Assembly: GCA_023434665.1 (NCBI GenBank)
Contig: JAEYSM010000009.1
Coordinates: 87,993-151,992 of the forward strand
DNA length: 64,000 nt
From: Bacteroidota bacterium
GTDB lineage: Bacteria; Bacteroidota; Bacteroidia; Bacteroidales; Lentimicrobiaceae
Direction: 5' to 3'
In this document: positions 54,092-63,095 of the stretch, piece by piece
Position numbering within the stretch: position 1 is the first letter of the stretch
Layout of the letters: each line of letters opens with the position of its first letter
Made by a program: the position numbers and the translations under genes
The notes under the pieces: model-generated
Told to the model about the DNA's origin: nothing
Database searches by the model: none
The model's input: only the letters and a program-made list of their open reading frames with translations

Positions 54092-55483
54092 TCAATATCC
54101 AAGGATTCTGAGCATCGATTTATGGGTTTGCTCTTTTGCGAAAAGCTTGGTAGTATACTCACCTTCTTCATCAAGATCGATGATAATATGCTTAGGTGCA
54201 GGGATTAAACAGTGTTGGATTCCTCCATATCCACCTATTGATTCCTGGTAAGCCCCGGTATGAAACAGACCAATATATAAAGGTTCTTCATTGTCAAGCT
54301 TCGGCAGGAATATCGCATTAGCATGTGCTTCGGCATTGTAGTAATCCTCACTGTCGCATGTTAATCCACCAAGAAACACTCTTTCATATTCGCTATCCCA
54401 TTTATTGATGCCTAATAAAATAAATCTTTGATTAAGTGCCCAGGTATCCGGCAAGGTTGTCATGAAAGATGAATCGATCATATTCCATAACTCGCGATCA
54501 TTCTGCTGTTTCTGGTCAATAATAGAATAGAGTGTTGCTCCGCTTTCTCCCACAGTATATGATCCGAACTCAGTAAAAATGTTTGGTTCAACTGTGTTGT
54601 TCCTTTGACAAATCATTTTAATTTGGGATACAATTTCCTCTGCCATGTATTCGTAATCATAATCAAATGACAATGAATTCTTTATTGGAAATCCACCCCC
54701 TATGTTTAAAGAATCGAGTTCAGGGCATATTGCTTTTAATTGGCAATACAGATTAACGCATTTTGAAAGCTCATTCCAGTAATAAGCAGAATCCTTAATC
54801 CCTGTATTAATAAAGAAATGAAGCATCTTCAGCTGAAACTTTGGGTTATTCTTTATTTTCTCTTCATAATGAGGAATGATATCGTTATAGCGAATGCCTA
54901 GTCGTGATGTGTAGAACTCAAATTTGGGTTCTTCTTCAGAAGCAATCCGCATACCGATTTTACATTTCTTCGTAATGTTACGATCCAGTTGATCAATTTC
55001 AAATTTGTTATCAAGAATAGGAATAGTATTTTCGAATCCTTCATTGATGAGATTTGCAATATTCTCTATGTACTGAGGTCTCTTAAATCCATTACAAATA
55101 ATAAAACTATCCTTGTTAATTAGTCCTTGTTCATGTAAATTTTCCAGAAGGAAAATATCAAAAGCAGATGATGTTTCCAAATGCACATCATTCTTTAAAA
55201 CCTCTTCCATAACGAAAGAAAAATGGGAACTTTTGGTACAGTAACAATACTGATAATCTCCCTGATAATCAGCTTTAGCAATCGCTACATTAAACATCTT
55301 CTTTGCCTTCTGAATTTGCTGTGTTATTTTTGGAAGGTAAGTAATTTTTAATGGAGTACCATATTGTTTAATGAGGTCCATTAATGGAATATTGTGAAAA
55401 TACAACTCGTTGTCTTCTACATGAAATTCATCTTGTGGAAAATCAAAAGTTTGCTCAATTAAATCAATATACTTGTTCTTCAT
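54092..55483 (-). CDS. speA: Arginine decarboxylase (short, Bacteroidota type)
   Basis: A 463-residue PLP enzyme of the alanine-racemase (fold III) decarboxylase group. The PLP lysine is K84 in YCTKSSH. The glycine loop is IGGGFPIKNS. FTEFGSYTVGESG and GGLTCDSEDYY (C376, the conserved active-site cysteine) follow. It is much shorter than E. coli SpeA (about 660) and matches the compact form found beside agmatinase and DHS-like genes in Bacteroidota. It makes agmatine from arginine. The specificity call rests on context; a related diamino-acid decarboxylase is possible. Confidence 0.85.
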   Translation of the reverse strand: MKNKYIDLIEQTFDFPQDEFHVEDNELYFHNIPLMDLIKQYGTPLKITYLPKITQQIQKAKKMFNVAIAKADYQGDYQYCYCTKSSHFSFVMEEVLKNDVHLETSSAFDIFLLENLHEQGLINKDSFIICNGFKRPQYIENIANLINEGFENTIPILDNKFEIDQLDRNITKKCKIGMRIASEEEPKFEFYTSRLGIRYNDIIPHYEEKIKNNPKFQLKMLHFFINTGIKDSAYYWNELSKCVNLYCQLKAICPELDSLNIGGGFPIKNSLSFDYDYEYMAEEIVSQIKMICQRNNTVEPNIFTEFGSYTVGESGATLYSIIDQKQQNDRELWNMIDSSFMTTLPDTWALNQRFILLGINKWDSEYERVFLGGLTCDSEDYYNAEAHANAIFLPKLDNEEPLYIGLFHTGAYQESIGGYGGIQHCLIPAPKHIIIDLDEEGEYTTKLFAKEQTHKSMLRILGY

Positions 55484-55517
55484 TTCTTCTTTTCTTGTGT
55501 TTTAAAATTTAGAATTG

Positions 55518-55525
55518 CAAAAGTA
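55518..55525 (-). promoter_or_regulatory. -7 box for the arginine decarboxylase gene
   Basis: Read on the minus strand, TACTTTTG matches TAnnTTTG exactly, 35 bp before the start at 55483. No good -33 box. The remaining 256-bp gap to 55739 shows nothing else I can support. Confidence 0.4.
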
Positions 55526-55739
55526 ATATGAAATCAGACTAATGCAGTAATTATACCAAACTATTTTTTAAGTGAGTTACTTTGTGATTTTTTATGCAAT
55601 GTAACTTAGTTGGATTAAGAATAAAACTTGATATAGATGGAACCAGGCCGGGCAATCTGCATGTTAAGGTTTTTGATCGACACTGTGAATAGTGCAACCA
55701 AAGGAGATAAGAAAACTGATCTTTGACTTTAGGAACGCT

Positions 55740-58142
55740 TTATTCGTATTTAAGCGCATCCAGGGGATTTGAATTAGCTGTTTTACTGGCTTTAAAAACT
55801 ATAGTAATGAAAGCTATAGCGATAGCTGCTGAAATGGCATATACAATATTCAGAATACTGATGTCAATCCGATATGGATAATCATCCAAAAATCTTTGTA
55901 TAAATATTGAAGCAATTGGAACAGCAATGACTCCTGATATTCCTACCATTAGGAGATACTCTCTTATCAGATTTAAAATAATAGAATAAACCGGACTACC
56001 TAAAACTTTCTTTATACCTATAATCTTCGTCTTTTGTTCAATCAGTAAGGAAGTCAACCCATAGAGTCCGAGACAAGAAAGGAACATACTAATAAATGCA
56101 AAACTAACGAACAAGCTACGTAATTTGAGATCATTGCTATAGCTTTCATACAAGTACTTATCAGAGGTCATTGATTGATAAGGCGTTTTTGGAAAAATTT
56201 CCCGCCATTTGCCCTCTATAAATTCCTCTATTCGTTCTCTTTTCTCCTGTCCTGCATATCGTATGGTAACACCTCTGAAATTCTCGGGTGCATAAAAGTA
56301 AGCTGCAGGTTCAATCAATGATTTTAGATTATAATAATGATAATCCTCAATCACACCAATAACATTAGCATGGCTAATAGAATCCCTGCTTATAGCATTT
56401 ACTAATCTTTTGTTTGTAATGTTATCCCAACCCAACTCTCTCATAGCACTCTGATTTAGGATAACCGCATATTGTTGGTCCGAAACAATGGATTTATCGA
56501 AGTTTCTGCCCTGTGTGATCTTAATATCCATTGATGGAAAGAAATCTTCATCCACGAACCCAAATCTTACCGTTAATCTTGATTCAAGTGAATCATCAAT
56601 ATATATAGCTCCTTGGGAACCACTTACACCATTCATAAATGAAGATCCTGAAACACTCTTTATAGCAGGGTTCTCAAGGAGTTCAGTCTTTAGTAAATCT
56701 ATTCTGTTATAATCTTCTGCTCCAAAGAATAGAAACATAGTATGATTGTAGTTTATCCCAAGATCCTTTTTCTGAACGTACTTAATCTGATCGTTTATCA
56801 TCAGGATGGCAAATATCAAACCTATGCTGATTGCAAACTGAAATACAACCAGAATCTTGCTCAAAAACCCGGTCTTTCCATCAGTTCTGATACCACCTTT
56901 AAGAACACTGGCAGGTTGAAATCTTGAGAGGTAAAAAGCAGGGTATGATCCAGAAACCAGACTTATAACTAAGACTAGTAAAAGTAATCCAATGTTGAAA
57001 ATAGGATCACGAAAATCTAGTTTAAATTCGGTGCCAAGAATTTTGTTAAGTTCGGGGAGAATAAATTCGAGCAGGCCAACTGAAAGCAGTACTGCCAACA
57101 AGGTTATTACAAAAGACTCACTAATAAACCTATAAACCAAACTCATCCGGTCGGCTCCTAAAACTTTTCTCATTCCTACTTCGCGGGCCTGTTTCACTGA
57201 TCTTGCAAGTGAAATGTTGATATAATTGACGCAGGCAATTAATAAAATCAGAACAGCAATAATATCGAATATTAAAACCAGCTTTGAGTCACCGGCTTTT
57301 TTTAACATCTGGAATTTTATATGCTGTGAATCAAGGTAAATTTCATTAAAAGGTTGAAGATACATTTCTAGAAACACCCATCCTTCATCCTGACTGAAAA
57401 TTTTATCCTTGATGAATTCAGGGAAGGCTTCGTTAATTATATGTGCGTTCTTTTTATCATCAAGTTGAATATAAGTGACGAAGGAGTTTGATCCCCAATG
57501 CTTCATCCATTCGAATTCAGGTAAATTTTCGATAGATGCCATTGAAATGATTACATCAAAATACAGATGCGTCTGCTTTGATTGATTCTCAATTATACCG
57601 TCTATCCTATAACTCTTTCCATCTAGTAGAAGTGTGTTGTTATATGCCTTTTCAACAGTTCCGAAATATTTTTCAGCAAAGTCCTCTGAGATAATCAAGG
57701 TGTTCGGTTCTTTGAGTACAAAGTTTGAGTTACCTCTTATCAATTTAACAGAGAACATTTCAATCATCTCCGGATCAGCATAGACCATATCAGGTTCACT
57801 AAACATTTTGTCCTCATATTCAACTGATGTCACATTATAGGCCGGCATAACCCGTGTTACCTTTTGAATCTGAGGAAATGTTTGTTTTAGTTCCCTGGCC
57901 AGCGGTCCCATAGTAATTGCAACATGCTGATTACCTACACCAGGTTCGTTTTGAATTTCAACTACTCTAAATATATTATCACGATTTTCAAAATGTTTAT
58001 CATAGCCCCTTTCATAAGTGACATATAACAGAATCACAATAAAAGCAGCTATTCCGACAGCCAGACCTGCTAAATTAATCAGCAAATAGTTTCTCTGTCT
58101 TAACAGCCTGCGAAATGATGTTGTGATGTACTTGAAAATCAT
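55740..58142 (-). CDS. ABC transporter permease, MacB/FtsX-like
   Basis: An 800-residue permease with an N-terminal helix (LLINLAGLAVGIAAFIVILLYV), a MacB-type periplasmic domain, an FtsX core around residues 285-420 (SVKQAREVGMRKVLGA), a second periplasmic domain and a final FtsX core (LIEQKTKIIGIKKVLGSP). It is a paralogue of the protein at 40571. It is the last gene of an operon, after the HlyD adaptor and the ABC ATPase (5-bp gap), forming a tripartite efflux or mechanotransmission pump. The outer-membrane partner (TolC-like) is not in the window. Expression is probably sigma-54 dependent (see 60161). Confidence 0.9.
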   Translation of the reverse strand: MIFKYITTSFRRLLRQRNYLLINLAGLAVGIAAFIVILLYVTYERGYDKHFENRDNIFRVVEIQNEPGVGNQHVAITMGPLARELKQTFPQIQKVTRVMPAYNVTSVEYEDKMFSEPDMVYADPEMIEMFSVKLIRGNSNFVLKEPNTLIISEDFAEKYFGTVEKAYNNTLLLDGKSYRIDGIIENQSKQTHLYFDVIISMASIENLPEFEWMKHWGSNSFVTYIQLDDKKNAHIINEAFPEFIKDKIFSQDEGWVFLEMYLQPFNEIYLDSQHIKFQMLKKAGDSKLVLIFDIIAVLILLIACVNYINISLARSVKQAREVGMRKVLGADRMSLVYRFISESFVITLLAVLLSVGLLEFILPELNKILGTEFKLDFRDPIFNIGLLLLVLVISLVSGSYPAFYLSRFQPASVLKGGIRTDGKTGFLSKILVVFQFAISIGLIFAILMINDQIKYVQKKDLGINYNHTMFLFFGAEDYNRIDLLKTELLENPAIKSVSGSSFMNGVSGSQGAIYIDDSLESRLTVRFGFVDEDFFPSMDIKITQGRNFDKSIVSDQQYAVILNQSAMRELGWDNITNKRLVNAISRDSISHANVIGVIEDYHYYNLKSLIEPAAYFYAPENFRGVTIRYAGQEKRERIEEFIEGKWREIFPKTPYQSMTSDKYLYESYSNDLKLRSLFVSFAFISMFLSCLGLYGLTSLLIEQKTKIIGIKKVLGSPVYSIILNLIREYLLMVGISGVIAVPIASIFIQRFLDDYPYRIDISILNIVYAISAAIAIAFITIVFKASKTANSNPLDALKYE

Positions 58143-58147
58143 GTATT

Positions 58148-58867
58148 TTAATTGCTTTGCTCTCTTATTTCAGGTTTAGGAATCCGAATATTCTCATTTA
58201 CTATCTGACCATCAAAAAGTCGTATAATTCTCTGACTGTATTCGGCATCATGCTGAGAATGGGTAACCATAATAATAGTTGTGCCGTTCTGATTTAGCTG
58301 AGCAAGCAAATTCATTACCTCTTCCCCATGGGCTGAGTCAAGATTTCCTGTAGGTTCGTCAGCAAGAATGAGATGTGGATTTGCTACAACTGCTCTGGCC
58401 ACTGCAACACGTTGTTGTTGTCCGCCCGATAGTTGAAGTGGAAAATGCTTGCGACGATGCATTATCTGCATTTGTTCTAGAGTAGCCTCAACTCTTTTCT
58501 TTCTTTCAGATGAACTCATACCCAAATAAATAAGTGGAAGTTCCACATTTTCATATACGTTTAGTTCATCAATGAGGTTAAAGTTCTGAAAAACAAAGCC
58601 AATGTTTCGCTTTCTGAGGTTCGCCCTCATCTTCTCAGTGAACTTTGAAACTTCCTGGCCGAGAAAATAATAATCACCCTCAGTTGGATTGTCAAGCAAA
58701 CCAAGAATATTTAACAGAGTTGATTTACCGCACCCCGAAGGACCCATTATTGCTACAAATTCTCCTGTCTGAATTTGAAATGAGACTTTATGTAATGCTG
58801 TAGTTTCAACTTCATCGGTTCTAAAGATCTTAGTAAGATTTGCGGTTTTAAGCATGATAGTGTTCAT
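58148..58867 (-). CDS. ABC transporter ATP-binding protein (MacB/LolD-like)
   Basis: A 239-residue ATPase with Walker A GPSGCGKST (42-50), signature LSGGQ (146-150), Walker B LILADE (166-171, catalytic E171), and H-loop MVTHS. The family (MacB, LolD, FtsE) powers FtsX-type permeases. ATG 58855 (MLKTANLTKIF) is an alternative start, closer to the usual N-terminus. It lies between the adaptor (13-bp gap) and the permease. Confidence 0.95.
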   Translation of the reverse strand: MNTIMLKTANLTKIFRTDEVETTALHKVSFQIQTGEFVAIMGPSGCGKSTLLNILGLLDNPTEGDYYFLGQEVSKFTEKMRANLRKRNIGFVFQNFNLIDELNVYENVELPLIYLGMSSSERKKRVEATLEQMQIMHRRKHFPLQLSGGQQQRVAVARAVVANPHLILADEPTGNLDSAHGEEVMNLLAQLNQNGTTIIMVTHSQHDAEYSQRIIRLFDGQIVNENIRIPKPEIREQSN

Positions 58868-58880
58868 GAGTACTTTTTGT

Positions 58881-60131
58881 TTATCTGAAAATTAATTTTT
58901 CCTTCTTGCCAAAGGGTTCGTATGAAGAAACAATTACTTTTTCACCTGGCGTGAGTCCTTCAAGAACCTCGTATGAGTATATATTTTGCCTGCCAATTTT
59001 AATATTTCTTTTTTGGGCAGATTCTCCGTTAGGATCAACAACATAGATCCAGTTTCCTCCTGTCTCCTGATAGAAACTTCCTCTTTTAATGGTTATTGCA
59101 TCAGTTTCTCCTGAGAATTTTATCCTTAATTGTAAAGTTTGGCCTCTTTTTATATTTTCCGGTTCTTCACCATTAAAGACAAGATCAATCTGAAATGATC
59201 CGTTGGTTACATTAGTGAAGATCTTGAATATATTTAGCTGAAATATTTTCCCTCCCAGGTCAAATTCAGCCTCTTGTCCTTCAAATATTCTTGAGATGTA
59301 ACGTTCATCCACATTTGCTCTTACTTTAAATCCGCCAGGGATATCTATTTGACCCAAATGCTGACCTGCAGTCTTAGTTTCTCCTATTTCAACATTAAAT
59401 GAAGACAATACGCCGCCACTTGGCGATTTTATGGTCATGTTATCCATGTTTTCTCTAAGAAGCGACAGGTTATTCTGCATTCTGTCCATCGATGAATTAA
59501 TCTGCTGACTTTGACGAACGCCGGAAATAGAATCTAGTCTTTTTAAGTTTAGACTGATTTTGAGCTGATTCACTGCATGTTCGTAATCTCTTTTAGCATC
59601 TTCATATTCTTTTTCAGAAATAAGTTTATCCTTAAAGAATATCTCTTTACGATTAAAATCCGTCTTAAGCTTATCAATTTGATAATTCAACTCAGCTATT
59701 TCCTTCTGACGGGTATATTTAAGTTGTTCTAAGCTGATTAAGGTATTAGCAAGATTATTTATAGCATCATACATGCGGGTCTCCTGATCCATATAGCTCA
59801 ATTCCATATTGGCATTAGCCAGTTTTAATATAGGATCACCTGCCTCTAAAATGGCACCATCTTCAACATACACCTGTTCAACAACTCCACCCTGCACTGC
59901 ATCAATATACACAGTATTCCTTGGCAGAAGTACGCCGTCCACCGGAATAAACTCCTGAAACTTCTCCTCTTTTACTTCTGCAATTGAGAGTTGCTCCCGT
60001 TGGACATATAATTTACTTCTATTATCTCTGAAAAAAAACAGCCATATTATTGCAAAAGTGAAAACAATGGTACCCGATAAGGCTATAATTCGGCCGGTAG
60101 TCCATGTTTTCTTTTCTATTACTCTGTCCAT
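58881..60131 (-). CDS. HlyD/RND-type periplasmic adaptor protein
   Basis: A 416-residue membrane-fusion protein with one N-terminal transmembrane helix (about 14-34). The biotinyl-lipoyl half (PRNTVYIDAVQGGVVEQVYVEDGAILEAGDPILKL) is followed by a long coiled-coil hairpin (about 115-235), the second lipoyl half (MTIKSPSGGVLSSFNVEIGE), and beta-barrel and proximal domains. It links the inner-membrane ABC permease with an outer-membrane channel. It is the first gene of the efflux operon and lies 19-20 nt after the predicted sigma-54 transcription start. Confidence 0.93.
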   Translation of the reverse strand: MDRVIEKKTWTTGRIIALSGTIVFTFAIIWLFFFRDNRSKLYVQREQLSIAEVKEEKFQEFIPVDGVLLPRNTVYIDAVQGGVVEQVYVEDGAILEAGDPILKLANANMELSYMDQETRMYDAINNLANTLISLEQLKYTRQKEIAELNYQIDKLKTDFNRKEIFFKDKLISEKEYEDAKRDYEHAVNQLKISLNLKRLDSISGVRQSQQINSSMDRMQNNLSLLRENMDNMTIKSPSGGVLSSFNVEIGETKTAGQHLGQIDIPGGFKVRANVDERYISRIFEGQEAEFDLGGKIFQLNIFKIFTNVTNGSFQIDLVFNGEEPENIKRGQTLQLRIKFSGETDAITIKRGSFYQETGGNWIYVVDPNGESAQKRNIKIGRQNIYSYEVLEGLTPGEKVIVSSYEPFGKKEKLIFR

Positions 60132-60160
60132 TTAATCAATTTTAACAGTTTTTTAACAGT

Positions 60161-60177
60161 GCCAAATTCTGTGCCAT
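60161..60177 (-). promoter_or_regulatory. Sigma-54 promoter of the efflux operon
   Basis: Read on the minus strand, TGGCAC (60176-60171) is a perfect -24 element. The spaced TTTGG (60166-60162) fits the -12 element TTGCW with G in place of C. The GG-to-G spacing agrees with TGGCACG-N4-TTGCW. Transcription would start around 60150, 19 nt before the adaptor ATG at 60131. The divergent neighbour is a sigma-54 activator. Confidence 0.65.
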
Positions 60178-60241
60178 AATACTGAAATACTTGTCGCTGT
60201 AGGCTTCTATAAGTACAGACGATTAAATACTCCGAAAAAGC

Positions 60242-60277
60242 GTCCATGCATGGACAAGTATGTTCAATTTCGAACAA
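60242..60277. promoter_or_regulatory. Paired activator-binding inverted repeats (upstream activating sequence)
   Basis: Two inverted repeats of one pattern: GTCC-ATGCAT-GGAC-AA (60242-60257) and GTTC-AATTTC-GAAC-AA (60262-60277). The shared form GTYC-N6-GRACAA occurs twice at exactly 20 bp, about two helical turns. They lie about 95-125 bp upstream of the predicted sigma-54 start, where dimeric activators with Fis-type helices bind. The first is a perfect 14-bp palindrome. Confidence 0.6.
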
Positions 60278-60344
60278 TATTTACGTATATTAGCAGTTTC
60301 ATTTAATGTGTTCTACTACAAAGAACATAAAAATTCTTGTTAGA

Positions 60345-61724
60345 ATGAGTAAAATAGATGCCAAAATTCTAATCGTTGATGATGATACCGATGTTTTACT
60401 TGCTGCAAAGCTGTTTTTAAAACAACACGTGACCATTATTCACACTGAAAAGAACCCTGAAAACATACCGGCGCTCTTAAAAACGGAGAATTATGATCTT
60501 ATCCTGTTGGATATGAATTTCTCACGGGATGCCACTAGTGGTAAAGAAGGATTTCATTGGTTAAACAAAATCATTGAAATTGATCCACTGGCTGTAGTCA
60601 TTTTCATTACAGGATATGGTGATATTGAATTAGCTGTTCAGGGCATAAAAGAAGGTGCAACCAATTTCATTCTTAAGCCCTGGGATAATAAAAAACTACT
60701 GGCAACTATCACAGCAAACCTCAAGGTGCGTCACTCAAATGAATTGATTGATGATTTAAGAAGTAAGCAGAAGGTACTTATAGCTGACCAGGAACAAGGT
60801 TATACTAATCTCATCGGTCAATCTCCTCCTATGCAGAAAGTAATGGCCACTGTTGAGAAAGTAGCCAAAACCGAAGCAAATGTTCTGATCTTGGGAGAAA
60901 ATGGCACTGGTAAAGAACTGATAGCCAGAGCAATACACAAAGCATCATCTCGCCGCAATGAGGTATTTATAAGTGTTGACCTCGGTGCTATAAGTGAAAC
61001 TCTATTCGAAAGTGAGCTTTTTGGATTCAAAAAAGGAGCTTTTACCGATGCCAAGGAAGATAGGGCCGGAAGATTTGAAGCCGCAAACAAAGGAACAATC
61101 TTTCTGGATGAAATAGGCAATCTTTCATTTCCACTTCAGTCAAAGTTGTTAAGTGTCATACAAAACCGTAAAGTGGTCCGACTCGGAACAAACCGGGAAA
61201 TTCCAATAGATGTAAGATTGATCTGTGCTACAAATATGCCTCTCTATCAAATGGTTACTGACGGTAAATTCCGGCAGGACCTTCTTTACAGAATAAACAC
61301 TGTAGAAGTTCACTTACCTCCACTGAGAGACAGATTGGAAGATATTCAGTTACTTGTAGAACATTTTCTTACTATCTATTGTAAGAAATATAAAATGCCT
61401 CTGAAAAGAATCAATCCATCGACAATCAGGAGGCTTGAAAAACATACATGGCCCGGAAATATTCGTGAACTTCAGCATTCAGTTGAACGTGCTGTCATAA
61501 TGAGCGAAAGCAACATACTGCAACCACAGGATTTCTTTTTATCACAGTTAGATGAGAATCCGGAGGATGATCAAATGGATGACATTACAAATCTTGAAGA
61601 AAGAGAAAAACTTTTAATCAGGAAAGTCATTGATAAACATGGCGGCAATATTAGCAAGGCAGCTAAGGAACTGGGCCTTACCAGAGCTTCTTTATATAGA
61701 AGGATAGAAAAGCATGGTCTTTAA
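60345..61724 (+). CDS. Sigma-54-dependent response regulator (NtrC family)
   Basis: A protein of 459 residues from ATG 60345 (MSKIDAKILIVDDD); ATG 60306 would add 13 residues not typical of receivers. The receiver has D12-D14, phospho-acceptor D56 and K111. The AAA+ domain has Walker A GENGTGK (184-190), the sigma-54 contact loop as GAFTDA (231-236) instead of GAFTGA, and GTIFLDEIGNL (Walker B). A C-terminal Fis-type helix-turn-helix follows (GGNISKAAKELGLTRASLYRRI). Phosphorylation should drive ring assembly and sigma-54 open-complex formation. Its kinase gene overlaps it by 11 bp; the likely target is the divergent efflux operon. Confidence 0.95.
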   Translation: MSKIDAKILIVDDDTDVLLAAKLFLKQHVTIIHTEKNPENIPALLKTENYDLILLDMNFSRDATSGKEGFHWLNKIIEIDPLAVVIFITGYGDIELAVQGIKEGATNFILKPWDNKKLLATITANLKVRHSNELIDDLRSKQKVLIADQEQGYTNLIGQSPPMQKVMATVEKVAKTEANVLILGENGTGKELIARAIHKASSRRNEVFISVDLGAISETLFESELFGFKKGAFTDAKEDRAGRFEAANKGTIFLDEIGNLSFPLQSKLLSVIQNRKVVRLGTNREIPIDVRLICATNMPLYQMVTDGKFRQDLLYRINTVEVHLPPLRDRLEDIQLLVEHFLTIYCKKYKMPLKRINPSTIRRLEKHTWPGNIRELQHSVERAVIMSESNILQPQDFFLSQLDENPEDDQMDDITNLEEREKLLIRKVIDKHGGNISKAAKELGLTRASLYRRIEKHGL

Positions 61725-63075
61725 AAAATTCAGATTGTGGGTTTTAGCGAGGGTTTTGCTCATCACGCTCAACCTCATTGTGCTGTTACTGCTGATACAA
61801 AGCAGTCAACATCAAATAACTTCATTTATTGCAGGAGCTTTGGTGCTTGCTCAACTTGCCAGTCTGATTTATTTTGTTGAACGCACCAATAGAAAGCTTA
61901 CCCATTTTCTTGAAAGTATTCGGCATTCAGATTTCAGCACCTCATTTAGTGACAGATCATTAGGAGGAACATTCGAAGGTCTGAACAGGGCTTTCAATGA
62001 AGTTATAACAGAATTCAGGAAAAACAGGGCAGAGAAAGAAGAACATTACAATTATCTGCTCACTGTTGTTCAACATGTTAATATTGGAATCATTGCTTAT
62101 AAAAAAGATGGGAAAGTCGATATATTCAACAATGCCACTAAACGATTATTGAAGATCAATAATATTCAATACATCCAGGAATTGTATGAGATTAAGACTG
62201 AATTACCTGAAATTCTTTTGTCGATGAAAGCGGGCGACAGGCATCTGGTAAAACTAGTTATTGATGATAATCTTATGCAACTGGCTATGTATGCTACTGA
62301 GTTCAGAATGAGAGGTGAGGAGTTTGTTTTATTGTCATTGCAGAATATTACAACCGAACTTGATGAAAAAGAAATTGAATCATGGCAAAATCTTATCAGA
62401 GTTCTGACTCATGAAATAATGAATTCGATTACTCCAATTTCTTCCCTTGCATCTACTATCGAGGAAATGCTTTTTGAAGGATTACAGGAAAAAAATGAAA
62501 TAAAATTGAGAGACCTCGACGATGATGACGTTAATAGTGTTTATGAGGCACTGACAACAATTCACAACAGAAGTCAGGGTTTACTTACTTTTGTTGAAAA
62601 TTATCGAAATTTAACCAGAATTCCGAGACCTAATTTCCGTTACTTTCCAATAAAGGAACTTTTCGAAAGGGCTCATGTTTTATTAAAACCTAAAATGGAT
62701 AATTACGGTATTATTTGCACCCGCCGGATATTACCCGAGGAATTAATGATTACAGCTGACCCTGATTTACTTGACCAGGTACTAATAAATCTGTTGTTAA
62801 ATGCAATTGATGCCGTGAAAGATACAGAACAACCTATGATCGAGGTCACAGCATCTTTAAATGCGGGCGATAGAGTTACTATAGATATTGCTGACAATGG
62901 TCATGGAATTAAACCAGACATAATTGACAAGATTTTTATGCCTTTCTTTACATCAAAAAAACATGGCTCAGGAATAGGATTAAGCCTTTCGCGACAAATA
63001 ATGCACCTTCACAAAGGGTCAATAAATGTCAAGTCAAAACCTGAGGAAGGCACCATATTCAGATTAAATTTTTAA
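61714..63075 (+). CDS. Sensor histidine kinase partner of the sigma-54 regulator
   Basis: A 453-residue kinase. Two N-terminal transmembrane helices (about 8-28 and 31-50) lie very close together, so there is almost no periplasmic sensor loop. A HAMP-like linker and a PAS-like region (about 110-215) follow. The dimerisation domain has H233 in LTHEIMNSITPIS, and the ATPase domain has NLLLNAIDAV (N box), DNGHGI and GSGIGLSLS. The signal is therefore probably intramembrane or cytoplasmic, for example envelope stress or a PAS ligand. The start overlaps the regulator gene by 11 bp, implying coupled translation. Confidence 0.93.
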   Translation: MVFKKFRLWVLARVLLITLNLIVLLLLIQSSQHQITSFIAGALVLAQLASLIYFVERTNRKLTHFLESIRHSDFSTSFSDRSLGGTFEGLNRAFNEVITEFRKNRAEKEEHYNYLLTVVQHVNIGIIAYKKDGKVDIFNNATKRLLKINNIQYIQELYEIKTELPEILLSMKAGDRHLVKLVIDDNLMQLAMYATEFRMRGEEFVLLSLQNITTELDEKEIESWQNLIRVLTHEIMNSITPISSLASTIEEMLFEGLQEKNEIKLRDLDDDDVNSVYEALTTIHNRSQGLLTFVENYRNLTRIPRPNFRYFPIKELFERAHVLLKPKMDNYGIICTRRILPEELMITADPDLLDQVLINLLLNAIDAVKDTEQPMIEVTASLNAGDRVTIDIADNGHGIKPDIIDKIFMPFFTSKKHGSGIGLSLSRQIMHLHKGSINVKSKPEEGTIFRLNF

Positions 63076-63095
63076 TAATTCTTATCATTTTGACA

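Noticed and set aside
40571..60131. The two large FtsX-like permeases as a recent duplication or mobile element
   Set aside because: They share layout but are well diverged, have different contexts, and show no flanking repeats or transposase; this family is simply expanded in Bacteroidota.
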